Below, in pieces: positions 37,581 to 46,021 of a stretch of DNA of 64,000 bases. Position numbers and translations under genes: made by a program. The stretch comes from Sporosarcina thermotolerans. Its GTDB lineage: Bacteria > Bacillota > Bacilli > Bacillales_A > Planococcaceae. The notes under the pieces were generated by a model that worked only from the letters and a program-made list of their open reading frames with translations, searched no databases and was not told where the DNA came from. The DNA is taken from contig NZ_CP125968.1 in the NCBI RefSeq assembly GCF_030067815.1, forward strand, positions 248,001 through 312,000, read 5' to 3'. How positions within the stretch are numbered: position 1 is the first letter of the stretch; the number at the start of each line of letters is the position of its first letter.

Positions 37581-37698
37581 AAGCAAACAAAAATGAAGTG
37601 ATACTTTTACTACTGCACTAACATAAAAATGATAGCTCTCACACTGTAGTTACGTTGCAAGCAACTGCACGAACAGTCAGGTGAAAGGTAGGTGGAGA

Positions 37699-37863
37699 AT
37701 GAAAAAAGTTTCGAAATGGATACAAACAAAAAGTCGTTTATTAGCTGTTGGTGCTGCGTTGGGATTAGCCTTTGCTGATTTTGATCCATCAACTCCCCCA
37801 CCTGATAAACAGGTCGTGCAGCTTCAAGTACAAACAGATGATGATAAGGAAAAAACAGAATAG
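37699..37863 (+). CDS. Small protein with N-terminal membrane or signal segment
   Basis: A 54-residue product, ATG 37699, after GGTGGAG. A basic start (MKKVSKWIQTKSRLLA) leads into VGAALGLAFADFDPS, a weak hydrophobic segment, then a proline stretch and an acidic tail (TDDDKEKTE). Could be secreted or membrane-anchored. No family recognised; the upstream spacing of the ribosome site is short, so confidence is moderate. Confidence 0.5.
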   Translation: MKKVSKWIQTKSRLLAVGAALGLAFADFDPSTPPPDKQVVQLQVQTDDDKEKTE

Positions 37864-38032
37864 TCTAATAGTATGGATTGCATTTAGTAGTTGCGTATGA
37901 GTGCAAGAATGCAAATTTTTCATCTGCGGCCTGGATTCTGATTCTGCAAAGTTCGACAATTTGTGGTATACTAATAGTAGACAACTTGATTAAGATCGTT
38001 TTCGACTAGTTGTTTTCCATCATGACTTTTTT

Positions 38033-38061
38033 TGCTAAGGACAGACCTTGGCGTTTTTTCT
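38033..38061 (+). terminator. Hairpin with T-run upstream of the DUF2187 gene
   Basis: CTAAGG pairs with CCTTGG over a 5-base loop, then CGTTTTTTCTTTTT. It lies about 40 bases before the next start and may be an attenuator or the end of an upstream transcript. The rest of 37864-38032 shows one TATACT box (37962-37967) and no gene. Confidence 0.55.
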
Positions 38062-38101
38062 TTTTAGTTTATGGTGAGAATGCACAGTAGGAGGGATTCG
38101 A

Positions 38102-38323
38102 TTGGCTTTTCCACGTAGGGAGAAACCCGTTTCAGATTTTGTCTCGGCTCGTCATATCGACGAAGAGATTTCATTTACCCGCAATGATCATGAGGTGAAT
38201 GGAACAATCCACAAGATACTCGAGAATTCGGTTATCGTGAAGATTTCCGAGGATGATGCAGAACGGATTGGTGTCGCATCCAATCTAACTGTCGTTGCAC
38301 ACAAGAACTACTCAGTAGGTTAA
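38102..38323 (+). CDS. DUF2187 (YkvS-like) family protein
   Basis: A 73-residue protein, start TTG 38102 after AGGAGGGATT. The sequence EISFTRNDHEVNGTIHKILENSVIVKIS is the KOW-like beta core seen in the DUF2187/YkvS family of Bacillales. Function unknown; such small SH3/KOW-like proteins may bind RNA or protein. Stands alone between a hairpin upstream and a terminator downstream. Confidence 0.78.
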   Translation: MAFPRREKPVSDFVSARHIDEEISFTRNDHEVNGTIHKILENSVIVKISEDDAERIGVASNLTVVAHKNYSVG

Positions 38324-38331
38324 TTTATACG

Positions 38332-38366
38332 AAAAGGGCATCTCCATGAGGAGTGCCCTTTTTTTA
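38332..38366 (+). terminator. Terminator between DUF2187 gene and yeiH
   Basis: AAAGGGCA-CTCC pairs with GGAG-TGCCCTTT around ATGA, then T7. Confidence 0.85.
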
Positions 38367-38370
38367 TTCT

Positions 38371-39381
38371 TTATATAATAAAATACACTAAGACCGACAA
38401 ACAAATGGATGTAATTGTGACCGCTATCAATGGTCTCATCGCCCGGTCCAGCAGATCCTTCAGACTCACATTTAGCCCAAGCCCGACCATGGCGGCTGTC
38501 AATAACCACGTTGTTGCGCTACTGATTCCTGACATTACCCCGTCCGTTACCGGAATTGAATGACCTAATACATAACTTCCAAACAAGCTCATTAAGATGA
38601 ATCCAACAAGGAACCATGGGAATTCGATTTTATTCTGCTCCCCATCCTCTCCTTTGCTTTTACGCTTCATGAAATAGATGAAGATAAGGCATAGCGGTAC
38701 CAATAGGAATACCCTGCCTAATTTTGCGAGTAATGCGATAGCAAGTGCATCCTCACCAGCTGGTGCAGCCGCAATCGCTACATGCGCCAATTCATGAAGA
38801 CTCATTCCTGACCAAATGCCATATTCAGTTGGAAGAAGGGGCAAAATCGGACGCAATAGCGTATAACCGATTGCAAAAACGGTGCCCAACATCGCGATAA
38901 TGCCAACACCAATAGCGGTATCTTCATCCTTGGCTTTAACAATCGGTGCCACCGCTGCGATGGCTGCTGCCCCGCAAACTCCAGTCCCGACGCCTAAAAG
39001 CAAAGAAATATTCATATCTGCTTTCAACCATTTTGCAAGAAGAAGCGTGACTCCAATTGCAAAGGCGATGACCAAAACATCCCGCGCTAACAGCCCCAAA
39101 CCATCACGGAATACGACATCTATATTTAATTTCAATCCGTATAGAATGATCGCCAACCGAAGCAGTTTTTTAGTTGAAAACGTTATTCCTGCACGAAGCA
39201 ATTCGGGATAGCCGAATAATTGTCTATATGTGACAGCAATAATAATTGCGCTTGCCAACTGTCCAATGTGATTGAAACCGGGTACTTTCGCTAATAAAAA
39301 ACCTAATAATGCAATAAAAAATGTAAAAGCAATTCCGGCAATCCATAGACTTTTCTCGTTAGTAAGCTTCTTTTCATTCAT
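38371..39381 (-). CDS. YeiH-family putative sulfate exporter
   Basis: About 336 residues from ATG 39381, 8 bases after AAGGAGG. About ten membrane helices. The UPF0324/YeiH features are GQLASAIIIAVTYRQL, RLAIILYGLKLNIDVV, the glycine-rich LLLGVGTGVCGAAAIAAVAP and SGMSLHELAHVAIAA. Often next to a LysR regulator; here only a LysR fragment remains on the other side of the promoter region (39444-39668). Confidence 0.88.
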   Translation of the reverse strand: MNEKKLTNEKSLWIAGIAFTFFIALLGFLLAKVPGFNHIGQLASAIIIAVTYRQLFGYPELLRAGITFSTKKLLRLAIILYGLKLNIDVVFRDGLGLLARDVLVIAFAIGVTLLLAKWLKADMNISLLLGVGTGVCGAAAIAAVAPIVKAKDEDTAIGVGIIAMLGTVFAIGYTLLRPILPLLPTEYGIWSGMSLHELAHVAIAAAPAGEDALAIALLAKLGRVFLLVPLCLIFIYFMKRKSKGEDGEQNKIEFPWFLVGFILMSLFGSYVLGHSIPVTDGVMSGISSATTWLLTAAMVGLGLNVSLKDLLDRAMRPLIAVTITSICLSVLVYFII

Positions 39382-39443
39382 ATTCAGCACCTCCTTAAGT
39401 AAGGGTAATACGAAGTACTTTATAAGTAAAATAAATTATAATA

Positions 39444-39668
39444 ATGTCTATGATAAGTAAAGTTGTCGATGATCTTACAAACAAGGCGAGCTGCTCGCTG
39501 TCAATTGGCGCCAGTTATACATTCGGAGAATACGTACTGCCACGCATTATCGCCAATTCGAAGCATACTTATCCCGATATCCAGCCGACTGTTACCATTG
39601 GTAATGAGACAACAATTTCGGATTTGGTCGCTCAGTATTCCGTGAATCGAAACAATCTGATAAGATGA
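39444..39668 (+). pseudogene. Remnant of a LysR-type regulator
   Basis: A 74-residue frame with LSIGASYTFGEYVLPRIIANSK and YPDIQPTVTIGNETTISDLV, which is the start of the LysR substrate-binding domain. No helix-turn-helix lies before it, and the frame closes after about 65 matching residues, so both ends are lost. LysR genes (YeiE/CysL-type) are common neighbours of yeiH, which lies divergent here. This is the probable deleted regulator. Confidence 0.7.
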
Positions 39669-39704
39669 AGGAAACAATGTTTTTTATTATAGGAGGTTTT
39701 TTGA

Positions 39705-40931
39705 ATGAAAGAGAAATTAATTGAACGTTTAACCCGTTATGCGAAAATCGATACACAATCGGATGCAAATAGTACAACTACCCCGTCGACACCGGGCCAA
39801 TGGGATCTATTGCATGTACTTGAAAAAGAACTTGCTGAAATTGGTATGGAAGAAATCACTTTAGATGAAAACGGTTATTTATTCGCCTCATTACCAGCTA
39901 ATACTGATAAAGAAATGCCTACTATCGGGTTCCTTGCGCATGTCGACACGGCAACTGATTATACAGGTAAAAACGTCAATCCACAACGGATCGATAATTA
40001 TGACGGCAACGACATCCAGTTGAACGAAAAGACTGTGATGTCCGTTAAAACATTCCCTGAACTGAAAAACTACGTGGGTCATACACTACTTACTACGGAC
40101 GGTACGACGCTACTCGGTGCTGACAATAAAGCCGGAGTTGCTGAGATTGTGACGGCAATGGAGTATTTAATTCAGAATCCTGAAATTAAACACGGCAAGC
40201 TTCGTGTCGCATTCACGCCTGACGAAGAAATCGGTCGTGGACCACATAAATTCGATGTGGAAGCATTTGGTGCAAAATATGCGTACACGATGGACGGAGG
40301 TCCGCTTGGCGAGCTTCAGTATGAAAGCTTCAATGCAGCTGGCGCCAAAGTGACATTCCATGGTACAAATGTGCATCCAGGATCCGCAAAGGACAAAATG
40401 GTGAACTCCATTCTGATTGCAAACCAATTCCAAGCGGCGATGCCTGCGAATGAAATTCCTCAAGTGACAGACGGCTATGAAGGATTTGTCCACTTAATGG
40501 ATGTGAGTGGTTCTGTCGAGAAAACCGAGTTACAGTACATTATCCGTTATTTCGACCGCGAAACATTTGAAGCACGTAAACAATTGATGGTCGATACGGT
40601 TGAACAATTGAAAAAGGAACATGGTGATGGAGCCGTGGAACTTGAGTTGAATGATCAGTATTACAATATGCGTGAAAAAATCGAGCCGGTTATGGAGATT
40701 GTCGATATCATTTCGGATGCATTCAAAGTGCTTGAAATCGAGCCTAATATCGTTCCGGTTCGTGGTGGTACGGACGGTTCACAGCTTTCTTATATGGGCA
40801 TGCCGACACCGAATATTTTCACTGGCGGTGAAAACTACCACGGTAAATATGAGTATATTTCTGTGGACAATATGGAGAAAGCAACGAATGTCATTATTGA
40901 GGCTGTAAAGCTGTACGAAGAACGAGCATAA
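39705..40931 (+). CDS. pepT: Peptidase T (tripeptide aminopeptidase)
   Basis: A 408-residue M20 metallopeptidase, ATG 39705 after ATAGGAGG. Metal ligands: His in [11 protein letters not shown] (about 80), Asp in [13 protein letters not shown] (about 142), Glu pair in [14 protein letters not shown] (about 176), and His in the C-terminal [13 protein letters not shown]. The dimer lid follows [17 protein letters not shown]. It removes N-terminal residues from tripeptides in the cytosol. Single gene followed within 13 bases by an EmrE-type exporter gene. Confidence 0.95.
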   Translation: MKEKLIERLTRYAKIDTQSDANSTTTPSTPGQWDLLHVLEKELAEIGMEEITLDENGYLFASLPANTDKEMPTIGFLAHVDTATDYTGKNVNPQRIDNYDGNDIQLNEKTVMSVKTFPELKNYVGHTLLTTDGTTLLGADNKAGVAEIVTAMEYLIQNPEIKHGKLRVAFTPDEEIGRGPHKFDVEAFGAKYAYTMDGGPLGELQYESFNAAGAKVTFHGTNVHPGSAKDKMVNSILIANQFQAAMPANEIPQVTDGYEGFVHLMDVSGSVEKTELQYIIRYFDRETFEARKQLMVDTVEQLKKEHGDGAVELELNDQYYNMREKIEPVMEIVDIISDAFKVLEIEPNIVPVRGGTDGSQLSYMGMPTPNIFTGGENYHGKYEYISVDNMEKATNVIIEAVKLYEERA

Positions 40932-40943
40932 GGAGACATCCTT

Positions 40944-41930
40944 ATGAAGGCGATTTGGATTGGGATTCTGTCATCTCTGTTTTTCGCGGTGACATTTGTT
41001 TTGAATAGATCAATGGAGATTTCGGGAGGCAGTTATTTATGGAGCGCCTCTCTCCGTTATTTTTTCATGGTTCCTTTTTTGATTGCTATAGTTGCCTATC
41101 GTAAAGGGCTTCAGGATACTGGCAAGGCAATGGTTGCAACTCCCCTTCCCTTTTTCGGATGGAGCGTCGTTGCGTTTGTGCTCTTCTACGCCCCTTTAAC
41201 CTTTTCAGCAGCGTACAGTCCTGGGTGGCTGCTTGCGGGCACCTGGCAATTGACGATTGTAGCGGGCATTCTATTGGCACCGTTGTTTGTCATTATCGTG
41301 AATACAAATGAAGGAGAAAAGAGGATTCGCCAGAGGATCCCCTTGGCCTCTCTCTTTATAACGTTGATCATTTTTGCGGGTGTTGTTTTGATTCAAATTC
41401 CGAATGCGGATAATGTCGATACACGTACGTTGTTACTTGGTATCCTTCCGGTCATCATCGCTGCGTTTGCTTATCCTTTAGGCAATAGGAAGATGATGGA
41501 TTTATTGAAAGGTAGTCTTGATACATTCCAACGAGTGCTGGCGATGACCTTGATGACGATTCCGGTGTGGGTCGTTTTTGCTGTTTATGCGATACTCACT
41601 GTCGGGCCGCCTTCTTGGAATCAAGTCATTCAATCATTAATTGTAGCAATCAGCTCCGGCGTGATCGCAACTTCACTTTTCTTTATGGCAACCGACCTTG
41701 TGCAAAATGATCAAGGTAAACTAGCTGCAGTTGAAGCTACCCAGTCGACGGAGCTCATTTTCGCAATGATTGGCGAAATGTTGATTCTTCATATCGCATT
41801 GCCTGGAATGCTTTCACTGATTGGGATTGTGGTGATTATTATTGGCATGGGGCTGCATAGTTATCAGACGGCTGTAGCAAAAAGAATATGCGCAGTATTT
41901 AGCATGGCGCTTCTGCATCGGGAGATGTGA
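40944..41930 (+). CDS. Multidrug-resistance efflux transporter (EmrE/DMT type)
   Basis: A 328-residue membrane protein with ten helices. The opening MKAIWIGILSSLFFAVTFVLNRSMEISGGSYLWSA and the late VEATQSTELIFAMIGEM match the Bacillales multidrug-resistance efflux family of the DMT superfamily. ATG 40944 after AAGGAGACATC; only 12 bases behind pepT, so probably co-transcribed. The last 14 residues are polar and may not be conserved. Substrate not deducible. Confidence 0.82.
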   Translation: MKAIWIGILSSLFFAVTFVLNRSMEISGGSYLWSASLRYFFMVPFLIAIVAYRKGLQDTGKAMVATPLPFFGWSVVAFVLFYAPLTFSAAYSPGWLLAGTWQLTIVAGILLAPLFVIIVNTNEGEKRIRQRIPLASLFITLIIFAGVVLIQIPNADNVDTRTLLLGILPVIIAAFAYPLGNRKMMDLLKGSLDTFQRVLAMTLMTIPVWVVFAVYAILTVGPPSWNQVIQSLIVAISSGVIATSLFFMATDLVQNDQGKLAAVEATQSTELIFAMIGEMLILHIALPGMLSLIGIVVIIIGMGLHSYQTAVAKRICAVFSMALLHREM

Positions 41931-41957
41931 AAAATTAGTTCGGAAGGAGAATGCTGT

Positions 41958-42505
41958 TTGAAAAAACTTTTACCTTTTGTACTACTAATTTTACTATTAA
42001 GCGCATGCAATGAATCTGTTAGTATAACAAACGAGGAAATTCCTGATTCTTCAAGCCTTACAGAAACCAATTTCGAACCTATGCCAAATAGCATCCCCGA
42101 CGATTTTGGTTTTTCCTTGCAGTTCGGCATCACTAAAAAGAATGAAATCAATACATTTAATGGTACTTTCACGAAAGATTTAATTACAGCTGGGACCGTT
42201 ACGACCGATCTGACATTAACTGAAGAAGAGATGGTTTCCATTTACGAAATGATGAAAGATGTTAAATTCGCGGGACCAAGCATCTCATACCAACAGTTAT
42301 CGATTGTGCAATCGAACCATATGGCGAAGACGAGTGGGAAGTTCTTGTCAATGGGGAAATCATCAGGCATTCTGTTTCAGAAGCCTATTGCAAGCCTACT
42401 GACGACGCAAAACAGTTAATTGAATTACGGGATTATATTTTTGATTTGATTCAGTCGAAGAACTCCTATAAAGAACTTCCAGATGCTGAAGGCGGGTATG
42501 AATAA
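41958..42505 (+). pseudogene. Lipoprotein, frameshifted
   Basis: Start TTG 41958 after GGAGAATG. Signal peptide MKKLLPFVLLILLLSAC with Cys17. The open frame stops at 42419, but after about 42295 the next frame reads VIDCAIEPYGEDEWEVLVNGEIIRHS through SKNSYKELPDAEGGYE and ends TAA 42505. One missing base is enough. Restored length is about 182 residues. The C-terminal part (NGEIIRHSVSEAYCKPTDDAKQLIEL) looks like a compact binding domain. Family not recognised. Confidence 0.7.
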
Positions 42506-42533
42506 CTTTCCGCATTTTTTTAGAAGTACAAAA

Positions 42534-42657
42534 ACGCATAAATGCGGTGAATGAAGCATAAATCCTTCAAAAGACGCATAAATCGATACAAAAACGCATA
42601 ATGTAAAACTTATGAGTTTTTGTATCGATTTATGCGTGATTCACCGACTTTATGCGC
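42534..42657. repeat. Phased repeat array F (family 3, head-to-head)
   Basis: ACGCAT cores at 42534, 42554 (AAGCAT), 42574 and 42594, 20 apart, then the same motif inverted (ATGAGT 42612, ATGCGT 42632, ATGCGC 42652), again 20 apart. The turn makes a 21-bp inverted repeat (42581-42601 with 42610-42630, one mismatch) around an 8-base loop. Array C has the same core. Confidence 0.92.
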
Positions 42658-42706
42658 TACTTCAACTCCGCGATTGGAAATCCACCTCTTGACTTGCAAT
42701 TTTCAT

Positions 42707-42754
42707 GGAAAAAGGACTGTTACAGGAAGTCATCGCCGACTTCCTGGACAGTCC
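42707..42754 (-). terminator. Terminator of the SsuABC-type operon
   Basis: GGACTGT and CAGGAAGTC pair with GACTTCCTG and ACAGTCC; on minus the stem is followed by a T5 run. Confidence 0.85.
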
Positions 42755-42781
42755 CTGCTGTTTTAATAATTATTTTACCTT

Positions 42782-43888
42782 TTATTCGTACACACCAATA
42801 ACTTCCACAGCCTCTTCCGTCAACGATGTATCTACCGCCTTATCGAAATCAATGTCTCCAAGAATAGCTCCATTTGCCTTATACGTTTCATACTGCTTCC
42901 TAATATCATCTACGAACATCTTTCCATTCGGATCAAGCCCAGTGACGTTTACTCTATCCCACAACTCATGATCTTTCAAAGCGGTATGCTTTACCATGAT
43001 ATCGACGATTTCTTCCTTTCCGATATCCTTAAAGAATGCATCGTTGTAATCCCGGACGCCCTTCAAATAGGCGGCCATGAATCGCAAAGATACTTCGTCA
43101 TTTTCCATGAATTTCGGCGAAGCGAGAACCATGGCGATTTGAGATTCAGGGGCATAATCCGTCGCGTCTTTGAAGCGGACATGGAAGCCTTTCGCAACCC
43201 CTTGTGCGATAAGCGGCTCAATATTCAACGCCGCATCGATTGTTCCTGCGTTAATCGCGCCAAGCATTGCACCAAAATCTGCGATATTAACGTATTCGAC
43301 ATCTTCTTCAGTCAATCCCGCGTGTTTCAACATTTCCTCGTAAATATATCCATCAATTGAGTTTCTGGAAGATACAGCAATCTTTTTCCCCTTAAAATCG
43401 GAATAATCCTTTATTTCATCCACCATATGGTTACCGATAACGAAAGTGAAATACGATTTTCCTGGCATATTATGCCCTTTATCCGCAATGATTCTGACGT
43501 CGATACCTTGTGCAATTGCGTTGAAAAATGATGCAGTCGAGACTCCCCCAGCAATATCCACTTCCCCAGCCGCAAGTGCCGGCAACATATCATCGCTATT
43601 GGCAAAGTCTGCAAAAGCAACTTCGATATTGTACTCCTCAAAATACCCTTTTTCCTTTGCGATATAGAAGCCTGCTCCGGAAGCCGCGCCATCTTCAGCT
43701 ATTAAAATCTTCACCCGTTTGTCTAACGGCGATAGATCGCCGGACGGTGCTTCAACGACTGAATCCCCAGGAGTCGTCGGCTCTGATTTTTCTATAGGAG
43801 TTGTTTCTTTTTTGGCGCAAGCTCCTGCTATTAAAAGAACCGCCGCCAACATCAATAACCATCTATACAGGAACCTTTTTCTCACCAT
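42782..43888 (-). CDS. ABC transporter substrate-binding lipoprotein (NitT/TauT/Ssu type)
   Basis: About 368 residues with start ATG 43888 (other in-frame starts at 43903 and 43885). Signal peptide RKRFLYRWLLMLAAVLLIAGAC with lipobox Cys, a Thr/Pro/Glu linker, then the NMT1/TauA-like binding fold: KVRILIAEDGAASGAGFYIAKEKGYFEEYNIEV, FADFANSDDMLPALAAGEVDI and LDPNGKMFVDDIRKQYE. It catches a small anion such as sulfonate, taurine, nitrate or a pyrimidine precursor outside and hands it to the permease. The gene overlaps the ATPase gene. Exact substrate uncertain. Confidence 0.87.
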   Translation of the reverse strand: MVRKRFLYRWLLMLAAVLLIAGACAKKETTPIEKSEPTTPGDSVVEAPSGDLSPLDKRVKILIAEDGAASGAGFYIAKEKGYFEEYNIEVAFADFANSDDMLPALAAGEVDIAGGVSTASFFNAIAQGIDVRIIADKGHNMPGKSYFTFVIGNHMVDEIKDYSDFKGKKIAVSSRNSIDGYIYEEMLKHAGLTEEDVEYVNIADFGAMLGAINAGTIDAALNIEPLIAQGVAKGFHVRFKDATDYAPESQIAMVLASPKFMENDEVSLRFMAAYLKGVRDYNDAFFKDIGKEEIVDIMVKHTALKDHELWDRVNVTGLDPNGKMFVDDIRKQYETYKANGAILGDIDFDKAVDTSLTEEAVEVIGVYE

Positions 43889-43899
43889 TTCTCCCCTTT

Positions 43900-44688
43900 T
43901 CACTTATTCTCTTTCCTTGATTGTTGTACTTCATCTTGTAAATGTTTCCAAATGTCGACAAATTGCTCCGCGAGTACCGGGTCTTTTCGAATATCCTCTA
44001 TCGTCCTTGGTCGTGGTGTATCTATCTTGACTTGCTGTATGATCTTGCCGGGCTGCGCACTCATAAGGAGGATTCGATCGGCTAACAATAATGCTTCATC
44101 GATACTATGTGTAATGAAAACAACCGTTTTTTTCGTTTCCGACCAAATGGAGAGCAGTTCTTCCTGCAAGATGAATTTATTCTGTTCATCAAGTGCCGCA
44201 AACGGTTCATCCATCAGCAGAATTTCTGGATCATTTGCGAACGCGCGGGCAATGCTAACTCGCTGTTTCATTCCACCGGATAATTCCTTTGGATAAAGAT
44301 GAGCGAATCGGTCAAGCCCTGTCTTTTTTAAATAATAGTTCGTTCTTTCTTGCACGACATCCTTCGGCATTTTCCGCATTTTCAACCCAAATGCAACATT
44401 TTCCTTGACCGTCAACCAAGGAATGACGCCCCTCTCCTGGAAAACCATCGATTGGAGAGGACGCCCTTCCTGCTCCCTGCGGATTTCAAATTCTCCGATA
44501 CTTGGCTGTTCGAGCCCTGCCAATATTCGGAGTAAAGTCGTTTTCCCGCAACCACTCGGTCCGACGATGCAAACAAATTCCCCCTCCTCGATTGTGAGAG
44601 AAATATCGTCGAGGGCTGTTACACTCGATTGTTTTTTGTAAAATGCTTTTGTTAGATTCCTAATTTCGATTTTCGCTTTCTTACCCAT
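43900..44688 (-). CDS. ABC transporter ATPase (SsuB/TauB type)
   Basis: A 262-residue importer ATPase: Walker A GPSGCGKTTLL (about 37-47), Q-loop MVFQERGVIPWLTV, signature ELSGGMKQRVSIARA, Walker B EILLMDEPFAALDEQ, H-loop FITHSIDEALLLADR. The pattern VFQERGVIPW is typical for nitrate/sulfonate/taurine systems. Middle gene between the permease (upstream) and binding protein (downstream overlap). Confidence 0.92.
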   Translation of the reverse strand: MGKKAKIEIRNLTKAFYKKQSSVTALDDISLTIEEGEFVCIVGPSGCGKTTLLRILAGLEQPSIGEFEIRREQEGRPLQSMVFQERGVIPWLTVKENVAFGLKMRKMPKDVVQERTNYYLKKTGLDRFAHLYPKELSGGMKQRVSIARAFANDPEILLMDEPFAALDEQNKFILQEELLSIWSETKKTVVFITHSIDEALLLADRILLMSAQPGKIIQQVKIDTPRPRTIEDIRKDPVLAEQFVDIWKHLQDEVQQSRKENK

Positions 44689-44692
44689 CCAA

Positions 44693-45513
44693 TCACCTCC
44701 AAGGTAACAACTTTTTCTGTAGACCGCGAAGCATCAAGGAGAAGAGATAGCCGAAAAATGAAATAAGGATGAGACCGACATACATTTGCTCGAGCAGAAA
44801 TGCCTTGTATGACGTCCAGATCAAATACCCAATCCCTGAAGTTGCCCCCATCATTTCCGCAGCAACAATAGTCAGCAACGCAATCGCCTGCCCCATCTGA
44901 ATCCCTTCCAACATGACGGGCATTGCTCCCGGTAGTGCAATCTTAAAAAAGAACTGCGTTCTACTGGCACCATAATTATCAGCAACGTCCAAATAAATTC
45001 GATCAATATTCAAGACACCTGCCGCCGTATTGATGACGACTGGGAAAAATACACTTCCTGCGATTGTTACAACTTTCGACAAATCACCAATTCCAAAAAG
45101 GATGATGATAATCGGTAGCAATGCAAGCGTCGGAATTGGCATAAGTGCCATGACAAGCGGCTGCACAAAATGTCGAATCGGTGAATAAAGCCCCATAAGC
45201 AAACCGATAACGACCCGGGGATGACACCCGCTAGAAACCCAGCAAAAATCCGATACAGCGAAACTCCAATATGGTCTGCCATTACGCCGCTTGCTATCAT
45301 TTTGGCAAAAGTGCGTAAAATGGCGGATGGTGGCGGGAAAAATCGAATATCCATTATTCCTGTCCGCGAAAGCAATTCCCATAACAGTAAAATGAAGATT
45401 GGCGAAGCAATCGTCAATAGCTGCTTATACCGTTCCTTCGATTGCCTTTGCCTCCATTCCCGCTGTTCAATTTCAAAAGGATCGCGTTTACTAGTCACCT
45501 GCTCTTTTTTCAA
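44693..45513 (-). pseudogene. ABC transporter permease (SsuC/TauC type), frameshifted
   Basis: The first part starts at ATG 45513 (MKKEQVTSKRDPFEIEQ) and runs through LFLLLWELL-type helices to LYRIFAGFLAGVIPG. The second continues VVIGLLMGLYSPIRHFVQPL and includes the EAA-like loop YGASRTQFFFKIALPGAMPVMLEGIQMG. One base is missing in the GGG run near 45216. Restored length is about 273 residues with six helices. First gene of the importer operon. Confidence 0.87.
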
Positions 45514-45627
45514 TGGTCACCACCTCTTTATTTTAATAATATGTGATTGCCTATGGGCTGGCTTGGGCAAAACAGATCGATTTTTGTTGAATGGGCGAGG
45601 TTTGAGAAGTGTGGAGGTGGTGATTGA

Positions 45628-45785
45628 GAAGTTTATTGGTTGAAAGGAGAACTTATTTGATGGGAAGGAGAACTCTTGCGGTTGTTTGGAGAACTAATTT
45701 ATCGGGAATGAGAACTTTCATCGTGTTTTGGAGAACTTGCTTGCCGAGAATGAGAACTCCCAACGGGTTTTGGAGAACTTGCTAC
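45628..45785 (+). repeat. Phased repeat array G (family 5, core GAGAACTT)
   Basis: GAACTT/GAACTC-type cores start at 45628 (GAAGTT), 45649, 45670, 45691, 45712, 45733, 45754 and 45775, exactly 21 apart. Spacers alternate between GTTTTG-like and GGGAAT-like forms. Same family as D2. A small hairpin GCATCC...GGATGC (45797-45828) follows. Confidence 0.92.
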
Positions 45786-45860
45786 AAAAAAAGCATCCTA
45801 CCGCGTTTTTCCAACGGGGGGATGCCGCGCCATGCGAGGTATTCGCAACTATTTATGTTT

Positions 45861-45937
45861 ATCACCGACTTGGGGGACTTTATCACCGACTCTTTGCCTG
45901 TTATCACCGACTCCCAGCGCTTTATCACCGACTCGGC
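45861..45937 (+). repeat. Phased repeat array H (family 2, reverse orientation)
   Basis: ATCACCGACT cores at 45861, 45882, 45903 and 45924, exactly 21 apart; the reverse complement AGTCGGTGAT is the unit of array B. It follows array G by about 75 bases, the second case of two unrelated families side by side. Confidence 0.9.
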
Positions 45938-45984
45938 AATTTCCAATTCCATTAAGCTCATTTAAGCGAAAAAATGCCCATAAA

Positions 45985-46016
45985 ATTGAAAAAGAGAAGC
46001 CCCGCTCGGAGGCTTC
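45985..46016 (-). terminator. Terminator of the CoA-transferase gene
   Basis: GAAGCC pairs with GGCTTC around CCCGCTCGGA; on minus a T-rich run follows. Confidence 0.7.
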
Positions 46017-46021
46017 CCTTC

